Notes: generated by a model from the letters alone, not told the origin. Positions 1-11,365 are shown, counted from the first letter of the stretch. The stretch: DNA of 64,000 nucleotides from Lumbricus terrestris (GCA_949752735.1 OX457053.1:29590732-29654731), one strand, 5' to 3'. Program-made: numbers and translations.

Positions 1-645
1 GGAAGACCACTAACTGTAAGTGACATTGTCGCAATGCTAGAGAGTGAAAGAACTTCTGGAGAAATTTGCACAATGTCATGTCCTCCAAATGATCCAGATA
101 GTTCTGAGGAATTCAGATTTCATATGGATGCATGTCAAGGAGTGGGTCGGAGTTACTGGCAAGCAACTTTGTAAGTTTGGCCTGTCGTTGTCAAGCTCTC
201 AGACTGCTTGTCTCCAGCTGATGGCAAATATAGCCTACACTGTATTTTGACAAACTTGTTTACCGTCCTAAATAAGATTGAATTCTGAGCAGCATGAATT
301 CAACATCCAGATACCGTGACAGCTAGAACCAATCAACTTATATGACTGCTGCTGCAGTGTTCTTTTTAGCCTATGGGCAAGGTCAAGAAGCCAGACCGTG
401 ATGCATTTGACTGTAGCCTACTGTATGAATTCAGCGCCAGGAATAACGTTGACTCTTTGGAATGACAACAGACTGGTGACACTCCTAATTGAATTGGCAT
501 CGAAACAATGAGCACTGCAAGAAAGTCATCACTGTCCAAAAGAATATTTGAGAACATCGCTCAGCCATAGGCTATCGACCACAGCAACAAACATGTGGAG
601 ACTTGATGAGATGGATCAAAACATCAGCACATAGCCTACATACAG
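1..645 (+). pseudogene. Degenerate piggyBac-type transposase remnant
   Basis: The stretch reads as transposase only in pieces. From base 1 an open segment runs to a stop at the end of an SYWQATL stretch (codon starting 169). Around 440-500 a second frame reads LWNDNRLVTLL, which resembles the WNDNK-VVTLAS strand of piggyBac DDE transposases. At 611-631 MDQNIST is followed by a stop, resembling the conserved GGVDxMDQNISTYR motif of that family. Several frameshifts and stops separate the pieces, so it cannot be functional. It may extend left of the window. The family assignment rests on two short motifs and is an inference. It fits the TTAA-flanked short elements elsewhere in the window. Confidence 0.45.
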
Positions 646-1299
646 CATCTCGGTCACATCCCGAAAATGTTGACACTACTGTCATACTATGCTCCTGATG
701 TTGCTTATGAAGTGGATGTGGAAATTGAAATTGCTAGGAATAGGCCACCATATTCAGCAGCTACGCGGGAATTCATAACATTACGCACTGCCATGTGTTC
801 CACTAGTAGTAGGATGGTAAATGTTCGCCTATTTACCATCCTCCTGGTTAACAAAAAGCTGTTTAGGATATATTGCCAACAGATTTCATATGGAAAGAAA
901 CTCAATCCTTTCAGTCTAGTAGAATACAGCGTTGCTGGATAGCTGCTGTCTAATAGCGAGGCTCGAAAACCATAAATTTGCCAGTTTTCTTTGATTATTT
1001 GAATTTTTTCATAATAATTATGGCAGACAATGAGTTTTACTTTTGCAACTTGATTTCTTTAGCTGCAGGTATGCCTATTTTCATGATTAAATATATGAAA
1101 CATATAAGAAAACTTCACAGTTGATTTATGCCAGCCTGGAAACCTTGCAAAAGTTGACGGGGGCATTTGTGCCTAGCGTCCCCAAAACGGGGACGGTAAG
1201 AAAAAAATGGTAATAAATGGAAAAAACAAATTTCAACCCAAATGGTGTTTGGCACTGATGTTCATAAGGTTGAAATTACACTATTTTCACACTTTCATG
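646..1299. other. Non-coding, no recognised feature
   Basis: Short open frames at 667-942 (+) and 705-905 (-) overlap each other and show no domain. I see no gene here. Confidence 0.5.
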
Positions 1300-2060
1300 A
1301 AAAAACAAAAAGTCAGGCACTAATGGGTTAAGATGAGAGAGGAAAGCCTGAGAAGGATTTTTATAAATACAGCAGAGTGTCAGAGGAACACTATTCCAGG
1401 TTGAGGGTCCTACCATCGAGAAAGCACGGTTCGGCATAGTTGAAGTAGGAGCAAAAGAGTTCTGAGAGCAGACTTTGTTCAGACAAACAAAAGGAGTGGA
1501 AATGGCGAGAACTAAGAGTAGGGCTAAAGAGATCATAAAGGTAGGCAGGAGCAAGGTCTAGCATGCAGAGCCAAACTAGAGTAGAGATCCTATATTCAAT
1601 TCACTGCCAGTGGAGAACGTCACGCATATAGCTAGAGATATGGGCTGAATTTGGGAATGCGGCCAATAAGGTGGGCTGCAGAGCGCAGGATGCAATCAAA
1701 GTAATTCAGACGGGCAATTGGTAGGCCAGCATAAGCAGCAGCAGCAGTAGTCAAGTCTGGTGGTAACGAAAGAATGGACAAGGGTAGCAGCAGCAGTAGG
1801 AGTAAGCGAGCAAGGAATAAATAGTGCGTAGTTGACGCAGTTGATAATAACAGATATGGCTGAGTGAGTGAAAGTGTGAGGCAAAAGTGAGCTCTTGGTC
1901 AAGACACCAATTTCACGGACCCTGGTTGAGAAGACAGGAAAGACATCAGCAAGCTCATATCTAGCTTTGCCAGCTGCTGGCAGGTGCCAAGCCAAATGAA
2001 ATGAAGTTTTAAAGAGTTGAGGTGGAGTCGATTGGACGACATCCAACTCCACAAGGCTAA
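1300..2060 (-). mobile_element. LINE 3' fragment (reverse transcriptase C-terminal part)
   Basis: On the minus strand the open frame 2052-1696 ends in a block resembling the C-terminal part of Jockey/CR1-type reverse transcriptases (ATLVHSFVTTRLDYC). Further downstream another frame reads NRAFSMVGPSTWN (about 1440-1400), the widespread RAFSVxGPxxWNxLP signature found before the stop of these LINE ORF2 proteins. Several frame changes separate the blocks, so the copy is dead. The terminal hairpin and tail of other local copies are not clearly present, so the 3' end is worn or truncated. Confidence 0.75.
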
Positions 2061-2794
2061 ATTAATGGGATTCTAACTTACACGAACAATTCGACAGATG
2101 TTTGGCTGTTGCTCGGCTGGACATCAACAATTCGTCATACATTTGGCTGCGGCTAAGTTCCCGAAATCCATTTTTCGGTAGGTGACCTCAAAGCAGGCAC
2201 ATCATTGTTCACTCCATATCACACCTCCAGGTCTAAAATCAAGTAAATCAATCGGTAAACAAGCACACCAGCTTATTCACTGATACACATTAAGTAAACA
2301 GGAGCATTCTGATCTACAGCCTAGTATTTGTGAGTCAGTTACTGGAAGCAATCATATTTCAAACATTGGTGCCTAAGCTTACTAGTGTCTTCAGAGTCAG
2401 TCAAGTTAAGGCGTAACAAGGGCCTTTTATGGCCAGGAGTTGGTTAGTTCAAGTCAAACATCGCAAGGGTCAGCTAGGATCAGTGTTGTTATCAGAAACT
2501 GTCTGCACAACATTAACAGAAGCTGTATGTCCATACGTTTCTTTTTACTATTAAAAGCAATAATCTCTACTAAAATGCGTTTTTTGTGGAACCTGATTCG
2601 CTCATGGTAATATTAGGATTCAGCTAAAAGATTCTGCCTCAATCTGCAATGACCATATTATTAATTTATTTAATTACTCATTGCATATCAGCGACCGAGC
2701 TGAAGCAATAGTTTAGCAATAAAACAGTCTAACCAACCCAAATGTTGTGCAACACAAAGGCGCAAATAGCAGAATGCAAAGCATGTCTATCCTA
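2061..2794. other. AT-rich non-coding
   Basis: No open frame, RNA gene or repeat boundary could be supported. Confidence 0.5.
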
Positions 2795-2796
2795 CG

Positions 2797-2888
2797 TGGG
2801 TGGGCTTTGGAAATTGAACTCAGGTCCGCTGACCTCCATGCCAGTGTGTTATCAATTTTAACAATGCACCACTACAACCATCCCCCCA
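2797..2888 (-). mobile_element. tRNA-derived SINE head
   Basis: Read on the minus strand this has the layout of a tRNA promoter: an A-box-like block (TGGTTGTAGTGGT) followed about 50 bases later by a B-box-like block (GAGTTCAATTTCC). The spacing and words point to a tRNA-derived SINE head, not a working tRNA, because no acceptor stem closes. Confidence 0.45.
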
Positions 2889-3421
2889 ATTTGAAATCAA
2901 TATTAATAAAAACCTAATGATTTTTAGACACTAAACTGTGTTCTTGTGTATCATTTCAATCGCATAGCTTGTTCGTACTGCATAATCTGTATATATACTG
3001 TAACCGGTTGCTGTCTGTCAACCCCATTGTTGAATAAACGAAAATTATAATTATTATCAACAGCACTTAATGGGTCAATTGTACCAAGTATTCTATTAAC
3101 TCAGAATAATTTTTGGAGGTTCAGCTGCTTTCTGTTAAAAATTGTTTTCGGGAAATCTGGCGTTTGTGTATTTTCAGAGTTTTTGGGGATACCAGTGACC
3201 ACGTTCAAATCTTGCCATGGCAGAAATTTGTGTTGAGATTTTGGCATACATTTAATATTGGGGCGACATATGCAGTATCAAGGCAAATGTATACGGCACT
3301 GTGGTTGCCACCTGTAGGCAGTCATTGTTGTGAGTGTTGGTTAGGTTCAGATTAGGCGTCATGTTGTATATATATATATAGTCTGTCTATTTTGAGGTGA
3401 AGCAACCACAGTGCCGATATA

Positions 3422-3587
3422 CAGTGGCGTAACAATAGGGTAGACTGGGTAGACAAAATCTAGGGGCCCCCGAGTGTAGAGGCCCCAGAGGGGCCCCCGA
3501 GTTTAATACATTTCAATAAGTACCGTAGGGAGAGGGCCCCACCTTCATATTTTGTCTATGGGCCCCGAGTTCCTAGTTACGCCACTG
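3422..3587. mobile_element. hAT-type MITE, 166 bp, with perfect 8-bp TSD
   Basis: The terminal inverted repeats are CAGTGGCGTAAC and, at the right, GTTACGCCACTG. The flanks ccgatata at 3414-3421 and 3588-3595 are identical, an 8-bp target-site duplication as expected for hAT insertion. The interior is rich in GGGGCCCC words and has no coding capacity. Confidence 0.85.
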
Positions 3588-3643
3588 CCGATATATAGTC
3601 TGTCTATTGTGAGGTGAAGCAACCACAGTGCCGTATACATTTG

Positions 3644-3674
3644 CCTATATATATATATATATATATATATACGT

Positions 3675-3729
<55 letters not shown>
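3644..3729. repeat. (TA)n microsatellite
   Basis: Nearly pure TA dinucleotides interrupted once by a short acgttttc word at 3672-3679. Confidence 0.95.
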
Positions 3730-3731
<2 letters not shown>

Positions 3732-3837
3732 CAAATGTATACGGCACTGTGGTTGCTTCACCTCACAATAGACAGACTATATATCGGCACTGTGGTTGCT
3801 TCACCTCAAAATAGACAGACTATATATACATATATAT

Positions 3838-4245
3838 TGCTGCTGTGGTCTCACGCTGTGTCCTTGGCTGTGCTCCGTCATACTTGCGTGATCTTTGCTG
3901 TCCAGTCTCTGACGTTGCAGCGCGTCGTGTACTTCGCTCTTCGGCTAGGGGTGAACTTCTGGTCCCGCGGGCTCGCTTAGCTATTAACCCTTTAACGACC
4001 AGCTGCATATGTTTTCCCATACATTTTAGTACACACTGGTCGTTAAAGGGTTAAGCAGTGCCGTGCTTTCTCGGTTGTGGGGCCTACAGTCTGGAACGAC
4101 CTCCCGGTTACGCTTCGCTCTCTACTTGTGGCCCATGCGGCTGGGTTCTACAAGTCTCTCAAGTCTTTTTTCTTTGTTCGTGGTTGGGCTGGGAGCGCCT
4201 CTGAGTAGTTTCTTGAAGGGGCGCTATATAAATGCTATGAATGAA
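3838..4245 (+). mobile_element. LINE 3' end with nearly intact C-terminal ORF
   Basis: Plus-strand translation gives APSYLRDLCCPV, then RRVLRSSARGELLVPRAR, then RAFSVVGPTVWNDLPVTLRS and a stop at the end of GSASE, the usual C-terminus of Jockey/CR1-superfamily LINE ORF2. Two blocks are separated by the 63-bp element at 3988-4050. Removing that element plus one TTAA restores a single open frame across the junction (GCT ATT AAG CAG). The 3' tail holds the hairpin shared with local SINEs (gggagcgcctctgagtag / cttgaaggggcgct), followed by tataaatg repeats. Confidence 0.9.
3988..4050. mobile_element. 63-bp TTAA-flanked palindromic MITE (copy 1)
   Basis: CCCTTTAACGACCAG at the left is matched by CTGGTCGTTAAAGGG at the right. 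TTAA flanks both sides (3984-3987 and 4051-4054), the target duplication of piggyBac-type transposition. It interrupts a LINE reading frame, so both ends and the empty site can be read directly. Confidence 0.9.
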
Positions 4246-4304
4246 TGAATATATTATATACATATATTATATATATATATAGTCTGTCTATTTTGAGTTG
4301 AAGC

Positions 4305-4307
<3 letters not shown>

Positions 4308-4362
<55 letters not shown>
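4308..4362. repeat. (TA)n microsatellite
   Basis: Pure TA run between two agtctgtctattttgagttg words of the fold-back cluster. Confidence 0.95.
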
Positions 4363-4365
<3 letters not shown>

Positions 4366-4979
4366 GTCTATTTTGAGTTGAAGCAACCACAGTCCCAAAT
4401 ACATTTGCCTTGATACTGCATATGTCACCCCCAATATTAAATGTATGCCAAAATCTCCACACAAATTTCTGCCATGGCCTCGATACCCCAATGTTTCCGC
4501 AAAAGTAAGTCGGTCATAAATATTAATAAGCTTAAATAAGTTAAAGAACACAACAAAATTGATTGATCTTAAACACCTACCCTCTGTTTATCAATTCAAA
4601 TGCAAATGTTTCAGCAAGGAACAGAGAGCATAGGAGCAATCAGGCCTAAGTAAAATCAAGATGCATTCTGGCTTGGCTCTACCTATAGCCAAATAGGCCT
4701 AAAATGGCATGATACTATGTTTAAATGGTAGAAAAAGTCGTATAATTATGAATCAGTAAAAGTCGCTAATAAGAAACATCCTGTTGCTAGTAGCCGAAAT
4801 AATATTACAAAATGTTTATATAGCGCTATTCCTAGTCCTGTCCATCGCTGTACTCGGGTAATATATGTCGCATGATAAACTATACTTAGGGTCTAATTGT
4901 CGGGCGACTAAAAATTGTATATAGTTACTCTATACTTACTTTGCACGACAGCTTATGTTAGCTTATTTACCTAGCGTAA

Positions 4980-5100
4980 TTGGACACTTTGATTGTGTTC
5001 TTTAGCTTATTTAAGCTTATCAATATTTCTGAAAATATACGTTTTCATGGTCTTCTGATCAATGACTTACCTACTTTTGTGGAAACATTGGGCTATCGAT
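4980..5100 (+). repeat. Further copy of the fold-back flanking repeat
   Basis: The word gtgttctttagcttatttaa and the following acatctt/ggaaacattgggctatcga block match the inverse of 4490-4560. The fold-back family therefore extends beyond the main cluster. Confidence 0.55.
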
Positions 5101-5695
5101 CGTCGTACGCCAGAGCGCTCTATTCTGCCCCGATCTGTGACGGCCATAGTGCTTACCGAGCCGTCGTTAACATCTACCGAAAATAATATAGCTAATTTTA
5201 TAGTCCGTGTCTCATTTTAATCGTCCAATCACGGCACCGCCAACGGCGCGCCACTTATGCTGGCAAAAGACAATGCATGTGTCGCCCCCCCGATCACGTT
5301 GCATGAGTTGATCCATTGGCCGGCAATTTCCTTAAAAATTACTATATATGCCCTAAACATATAATGCATTGATCATTTCAGATTAACAAAATAAATAAGA
5401 GCAACCATACTTACCCATTTTTGCGAATAAAAACGGTTAACTTGTAAAGCAAATTCCTCGCGTGCATTACATGTGAAAACAACGGAAGCGGAACAACGAT
5501 TCTATATAGCAAAGATCATAATTCCTACCGTTGCATCTGAATAGTGAAGAAGTAGGATAAACACAGCCTCAATTAGTTAATTAATTTGATAAATACTGTA
5601 AAAATACAACTTATAATAAGTGACGCTAGTTTACGAGGTAAAATATTAAATGATTATAGCTACATGATACGTTTTTACTGTAGCAGTCAACACAA
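5101..5695. other. Non-coding, no recognised feature
   Basis: AT-rich DNA without a supported gene or repeat boundary. Confidence 0.5.
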
Positions 5696-5894
5696 TGTGG
5701 GGCGTGGTGGTGGAGTGGGTATGTTTGTCGTCCTGCAGCTGAAAGGTTGCAGGTTCGAATCCATCTCAAAAATTGCCGCGTAGGGACCTTGGGCAAGTCT
5801 TTCACTCGCTTCGGCGTGAAACTCAGATGCAGTGTCCGCGCTGTAGTCGGGAGCGCCTCTGAATAGTGAGCTTGAACAAGTCAACATACAAACA
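5696..5894 (+). mobile_element. tRNA-derived SINE with LINE-like tail (family 2)
   Basis: The head has an A-box-like ggtggagtgggtatg and a B-box ggttcgaatcc (5753-5763). The conserved body follows (ccgcgtagggaccttgggcaag) and then the tail gggagcgcctctgaatagtgagcttgaa, shared with the local LINE. It ends in acatacaaaca. Confidence 0.85.
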
Positions 5895-6305
5895 TTTACA
5901 GTAAGCTTCGCTGTGACATAATAATAATTATATTGTAGGTCTAGGTTATATAGCCGTTTAATTTAAAATCAGACAATTCCTGGTGACACACCGCCCGCAC
6001 CCGGTTACATGTCAAAAATGTAAACTAAAACACAGAAATGATAGTAAAGTATAGTAATAATTGATTTTTTAAAGCGGGTTCCAGTTACTTCGCCTTGTAG
6101 GCACTTTAGAAATCAGGCCCGCCGAGAGGGGGGGACAGGGGGGGCAAATGCCCAGGGGCCCGGCGACTTTTAGGGGCCCGGAGGGGCCCGGGCTACAGTG
6201 ATTATAATATGTTTCATATGCTGATTACGGGCGGCGGGCCCAAACTTTAATCACTCACATTACTTAGCCTATTGTTTGTGATTTATGTTGTTTTAAATAG
6301 AGTCT

Positions 6306-6740
6306 CCGACCTGCACCTCAGAGTGGTGGGAGGGTGAACAGCCAAGTAGGGGAATGCTTGGTGAGGCTATGCCATCAGGGGAGAAGGCCTCGGCCGAAGG
6401 ACCTCCTAGGGCGTCACGCGAGGTGGACAGGCTCACCAGGAACCCTGAAACAGCTGGCCAACGCAGGAGGCAGGTGCTGGAAGGACACCTAAGGGCGGAA
6501 GAGGTCCAATAGGACCCAACGGCCTCCTTACCCTACCAGGAGAGGAATGGTCACCACCTGGTAAAAGGACCAAGAAACCTTTATATGACGATTAACGTCA
6601 TGTAAAGGACTCATCGTCGGCGCGACTGGACGGAGGAGAACAAGGATGATAACTACACCCAGGGTGAAGATGTCATGTAAGGGCCTCATCATCGGCGCGA
6701 CCGGACGGAGGAGAGAAAAGAAGAAGAAGAAATAGAGTCT
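6306..6740 (+). mobile_element. Retroposon nested in the hAT element, 11-bp TSD
   Basis: The direct repeat aaatagagtct at 6295-6305 and 6730-6740 flanks a 424-bp GC-richer insert ending in a purine tail (gaaaagaagaagaag). This is the mark of target-primed LINE-driven insertion. Inside, the word catcgtcggcgcgactggac and a close copy occur about 75 bases apart. I do not recognise the family. Confidence 0.7.
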
Positions 6741-6911
6741 AATAGGCTATTACTGTTACACTATACTACAACTGTTTAAGTTTCAAGCAACTGTCCATTA
6801 CCTTAGCCTACTTATCAGTGTTTTGCCAAAGAATACGCTCACTTCCGTCTCAGAACGTTCTTTTGCTAAATTATGGGTTGTCAGGTTTCAATCGCAAGTG
6901 AACAAATCTAA

Positions 6912-7121
6912 ATGATAAATTTCTTTCGCAACGATGGAATATTTTATAAACACAAATCTGGAGCACAAAAACAAAAAGAAAAAGCTAATAGAAGCTTGAA
7001 AAGGCAAAAATTTGGTGAGCTTATACAGTTGCACACTATTTCAATTCAGACTATCAAAAGAAGGCAATCAGAGCCAGTAATTAGGCCTTCTCCTACATCG
7101 GTTAATTCTAGTGAATTATAA
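6912..7121 (+). pseudogene. hAT transposase N-terminal remnant
   Basis: The 69-residue open frame contains YKHKSGAQKQKEKANR near residues 13-29. A basic SGAQKRK-like start is common at the N-terminus of hAT-type transposases and related TTF-type zinc-finger proteins. It ends at residue 69, and only a short unrelated frame follows (7157-7339). Its place inside the hAT ends supports the reading. The family call is inference from a short motif. Confidence 0.5.
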
Positions 7122-7736
7122 ACGTGCCTGCATGATGATCGTATAATTATAACTGAATGGGTGAAAATGAAGTTTGTGGTGTTAATATCTTAATTCCAAA
7201 TGAAAACATCATAAATAAGAATCATGAAAATTCTGAAATTATGGAAACTGTAAAGAGGCATTGTTATGATGTTGGCGCTCTGCCGCCAGGGCCCGCGTTT
7301 AGGCCTATATATAGGCCACACAAACGATTGAGACGATAATTATAGGCTGCTATTAAGCTCATAACAAACGGTCCTCCAAGACATTTGAACAATTTTCCAG
7401 GCGATGAAGTAAGAGCATTTCCGAAGTGCATTTTTTAGGTTCGCAGACAAGATAGAGAACTATCAGGATATTATAAGAGATAGGGCCTATTTTTGCAGTT
7501 AAATCCGGAAAGGTGCTTGTTGATTACCATATTATTTGAAAATTAAATTCTTAACATTAAGAACTTATTAAAATCATTAATGTAAGCGTTAGCGTAGGCT
7601 ACATTATACCCACACTATTGTTATTTTTATTTGTTTTTGTGTAAATTTGCTCAATAAGACTAAAGATAGTTTGGGGCCCGTACGTGACTGCTCAGCCTAG
7701 GGGCCCGGAATTTCTGTCGGCGGGCCTGTTAGAAAT

Positions 7737-8160
7737 CACGAAATCACGACTACTATAACGAACCTGACCTGGGAGACGACCCCAGCAAGTAAAGTGGGGC
7801 TGAGTGGATGATCTTTGTTCAAAACCTACGGTTTGTTCTCTGACAATGCCGGTCTCAAGCCTGGATAAAGGAGGAGGGAGACACTAATTATCTTTGATAT
7901 GAGTCATCATATAACACATGTCGTTAAACTTTTAATCATCTCAAGACGAGTAGGCTAAAGTCGTGTCTGCCTAGCGAAACTGACCAACATCGAAATTGTT
8001 AAAAAAGTTACCTAAAAATTATTTTCTGCACAAGTCGACTTAAACTGACATGAGACATGAGCTAAATTTAAATTCATCGCATCATCTAAGCAAAATGATA
8101 GCGAGGCCAGCGATGTATACATAGCCTACAGGGCGTCATTTAAGCAGTTTTGTAGTATTC
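7737..8160. other. Non-coding, no recognised feature
   Basis: No supported gene. It borders the microsatellite zone. Confidence 0.5.
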
Positions 8161-8163
8161 TTG

Positions 8164-8609
8164 ACACACAAACACACAAACACTTTCACACACTCACGCA
8201 CGCACGCATACACACAGACACACGCGCGTATGCACGGAAACATAGGCACAAACACACGGACACAAACATGCACACACACACACACACACACAAATACACA
8301 CACGGCCAACACGCACACACGCTCTCTCGTGCACACGCACGCACACATACAAACGCACGCACACAGAAGCACGACCTCTCAAGCACGCACACACAAAGAC
8401 ACACACACATAGGCCAACACGCACACACGCTCTCTCGTGCACACGCACGCACACATACAAACGCACACAGAAGCACGACCTCTCAAGCACGCACACACAA
8501 AGACACACACACACACACATATAGGCCAACACGCACACAGGCTCTCACGTGCACACGCACGCACACATACACACGCACGCACACACATGCGCGCCCTCTC
8601 AAGTACGCA

Positions 8610-8661
<52 letters not shown>

Positions 8662-8990
8662 CACACACACACACACACAAGCAAATGGGCGCGCACGCCC
8701 ATTCACGTAAACACGCACACCCACAAACACACACTTAGACACGCACGCACAAGCACACTCAAGCACACGTATGGACACATTCACACACACACAGACACAC
8801 ACGTGGGCAAACACGCACGCGCAAGCACGCACACACAGACACACTCAAACAGCACACAGACGCGCACACACAGATACACACAGAAAGACGTTCACGCATG
8901 CGCACGCATACAGACACACACAGACACACACACGCGCACATGCGTACACAGCCAGACACACATACACACATACATACACACACACGGCTT
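8164..8990. repeat. Long (CA)n-rich tract with imperfect higher-order units
   Basis: Over 800 bp of ACACAC with interspersed G and T. A longer unit (ggccaacacgcacacacgctctctcgtgcacacgc, etc.) recurs at about 8305, 8410 and 8523, so part of the tract is a minisatellite. All six frames stay open here, giving spurious His/Thr and Cys/Val proteins. Confidence 0.95.
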
Positions 8991-9415
8991 TATTTTTCAA
9001 TAGTCGGTTCGGAAGAAGAGTAGAGTCTGTTCATCAGCCAGGGTAGACATTCGATAGGCAGTCCCATCAAGCTATCAAGGGACTAGTATCCCCGTGGGCA
9101 TTCCGGGTCATTAGGTCCTTTAAGCCATACCACAGGTGTCAATGCAGCTGCCCTGTATACGCTCTGCTGCTGAGATGCGGAGCATCTTGTTCCTCCTTTG
9201 AGCAGAGATGTTTATCTCGGAGTTAATTCCCTTCCATTGCCGATAGTAATTAGGCAGAGGGCGTCTGGTATATTCTCAGTAGCCTGGTCATACGACCGAG
9301 AATATCGTATGATTGCAAGCTCACCCCCTTGTTCTCCTCTGGTGTTAATACTGTATTTTGACCAATCTTAGACTGTTAGCGGCGCTTTTGTGAAAGTTTT
9401 CAATTGGCTATATAA
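8991..9415. other. Unique non-coding spacer
   Basis: Sequence between microsatellites, with no gene or repeat boundary seen. Confidence 0.5.
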
Positions 9416-9417
9416 AA

Positions 9418-9421
9418 TCGC

Positions 9422-9452
<31 letters not shown>

Positions 9453-9626
9453 GCAGCAGCAGCAGTAACAAAGACAACAACAGCGACAACGGCGACCACA
9501 GGAACAAAGCAATAAAGTCGACTGCTAATAATAGTAGTAACTAGTAATAATAATAATAATAATAATAATAATGATAATAATAATAATAATAACAGTAATA
9601 ATAATAATAATAACAACAACAACAAC

Positions 9627-9667
<41 letters not shown>

Positions 9668-9754
9668 TAACAATAATAATAAGCCGTTCCAGGCACATTG
9701 CTTTTATATTTTATAAGTCCCTGGGGGAACAAAGTACCTCAGGGCAAAAAACAA

Positions 9755-9803
<49 letters not shown>

Positions 9804-9926
9804 GTAATAATAATAATAATAATAACATAATAATAATAATAATAGTAATAATAATAATAATAAATAATAATAATAATAGTAATAATAATAAGAATAAGAA
9901 TAATAAGAATAATAATAACACACCCA
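9418..9926. repeat. (CAA)n/(CAG)n then (AAT)n trinucleotide tracts
   Basis: A (CAA)n run with a few CAG units occupies 9420-9467. Two (AAT/TAA)n blocks follow at 9545-9680 and 9755-9920, separated by a 75-bp unique spacer. Confidence 0.95.
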
Positions 9927-9956
9927 ACTCGAAGCCGTCCATAAGAGGTACTATAG

Positions 9957-10735
9957 AAGAGTAGGAGGATGGCAAGGAAAAGAGGAAGAGGAGGAGCACG
10001 AGGACGAGTAAGAGGGCGAAGAGGAGGATGTATATAAGGAGGCGGAGGAGGAAGAGGAGAGGAAGAGGAAGAGGAAGAGGAAAAGGAGGAGATGAATTAG
10101 GAGAAGGAGAAGGAAGAGGAGGAGGAGGAGGAGGAGGAGGAGGAGGAGGAGGAGCACCAGGACGAGGAAGAGGGTGAGGAGGAGGAGGATGTAGATAAGA
10201 AGAGAGAGTAGGAGGAGGAGCAAGAGCAAGAGGATAAGAAAGTGGCGCGGAGGAAAAAGACGAGCAGGCGGAGGAGGGAGATAAGGAAGAGCAAGAGGAA
10301 GAGGAGAAAGAGGTAGAAGGTGAGGAGGCGGAAGTAGATGAGGAAGAGAAGGAGAGGGAGGGAGGATGAGGAGGATGAGGAATATGAGGAGATGGAAACA
10401 CAGTGAGAAGAGGAGCGGGGAGGAAGTCGAGAAGGAGGAAGAGCAGGATGTAAATGAGTAGGAGAATAAGAAGGAGGAGAAGGCGTAGAAGGAGGGGGCG
10501 GATGAAGAGGAGTAATAGGAGGTGGAGAAAGGGGAGAAAGAATAGGAGGAAGAGGAAGAAGAGGAGGAGGAGGAGAAAGTTGAAGAGAAAGAGGAAGATA
10601 ATGAGGGACAAAGAGAAGGAGGAGCATGTAGAAGAAGAGGTGGAGGAGAAGGAAGGGGATTGAAGGGGAGAAAGAGGAGGAGAAAGAGGAGGAGGAAGAA
10701 GAGGAGGAGTAGGAGGAGCAGGATGAGAATATTTA
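9957..10735. repeat. Polypurine (GGA/GAA)n tract, about 780 bp
   Basis: The + strand is almost wholly A and G, mostly GGA and GAA triplets, with rare T or C. The long Leu/Ser/Pro open frames on the minus strand (to 290 residues) are by-products of this composition. Confidence 0.95.
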
Positions 10736-11019
10736 TTTACTTTTTAAAAATGTATTGTACTTTATTAGAGCAGGCCGGTAGCCTACATGTCAGTAAATGA
10801 TTTACATTAGGCCTTATAGTCTTATACGATAATTATGTTGGATAAGTGCGTGCTATTTTCCGCCTATGATCATGTTAAAGACATGAGAACACGCGCTCGG
10901 TGGTGATCTCCTCTAAAGATATGATTGAATGCCAAATCGTGAAGGCGCGCCTTCCCAAGAGTGCCCCACCTTATATTTTTTCAGTGTAGGCCTAACTGAG
11001 CTACATGTAGTTACACAAA

Positions 11020-11365
11020 GAAGTGACATGCATATTATCATGTTGCATTTTGATGGTTTTCCGATCAGTCTGCTGTATGATATACATATTGATATACCAT
11101 CTTGTATTCATGTGGTTCAAAAATGGTGTATCTAAGCTGGTTACACATGGAAGCCATATGTATGCCATATTGCATTCTGATAGTTTTCCTATCTGTCTGC
11201 TGCATGAGATACATATCGGTATACCATCTTGAATCCATGTGGCTAAAAAATGGTGTATCTAAGCTGGTTACTCATGGAAGCCATATGTATACCATATTAC
11301 ATTCTGATGGTTTTCCGATCTGTCTGCTGTATGAGATTCATATTGGTAAACCATTTGTATGTACA
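11020..11365 (+). repeat. 127-bp tandem repeat, about 2.7 copies
   Basis: The word tgatggttttccgatc and close variants occur at 11051, 11178 and 11305. The word aagctggttac occurs at 11134 and 11261. All are spaced 127 bases apart. Confidence 0.9.

Larger units (their letters stand above)
3187..4505. repeat. Inverted-repeat (fold-back) cluster around (TA)n
   Basis: The arm 3205-3310 (cttgccatggcagaaattt... through the cggcactgtggttgc word) reappears inverted at about 4386-4485. The word ggcactgtggttgcttcacc and its complement recur at least six times (about 3296, 3395, 3615, 3740, 3785, 4375) around (TA)n runs. A hAT MITE (3422-3587), a LINE end (3838-4245) and a 63-bp MITE (3988-4050) are inserted in it. 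Confidence 0.7.
6114..7728. mobile_element. hAT element, 1.6 kb, with perfect 8-bp TSD
   Basis: The ends CAGGCCCGCCGAGAG and CTGTCGGCGGGCCTG form terminal inverted repeats. The flanks ttagaaat at 6106-6113 and 7729-7736 are identical. Near both ends GGGGCCCGG words form subterminal repeats. The interior holds a transposase remnant (6912-7121) and a later retroposon insertion (6306-6740), so the copy is non-autonomous. Confidence 0.85.

Noticed and set aside
8136..9046. Many overlapping open frames on both strands (His/Thr-rich, Cys/Val-rich proteins)
   Set aside because: All arise from the (CA)n tract, which has no stops in most frames. No splice context or domain.
9739..10663. Open frames up to 290 residues rich in Leu/Ser/Pro or Arg/Glu
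   Set aside because: Translation of AAT and polypurine repeats.
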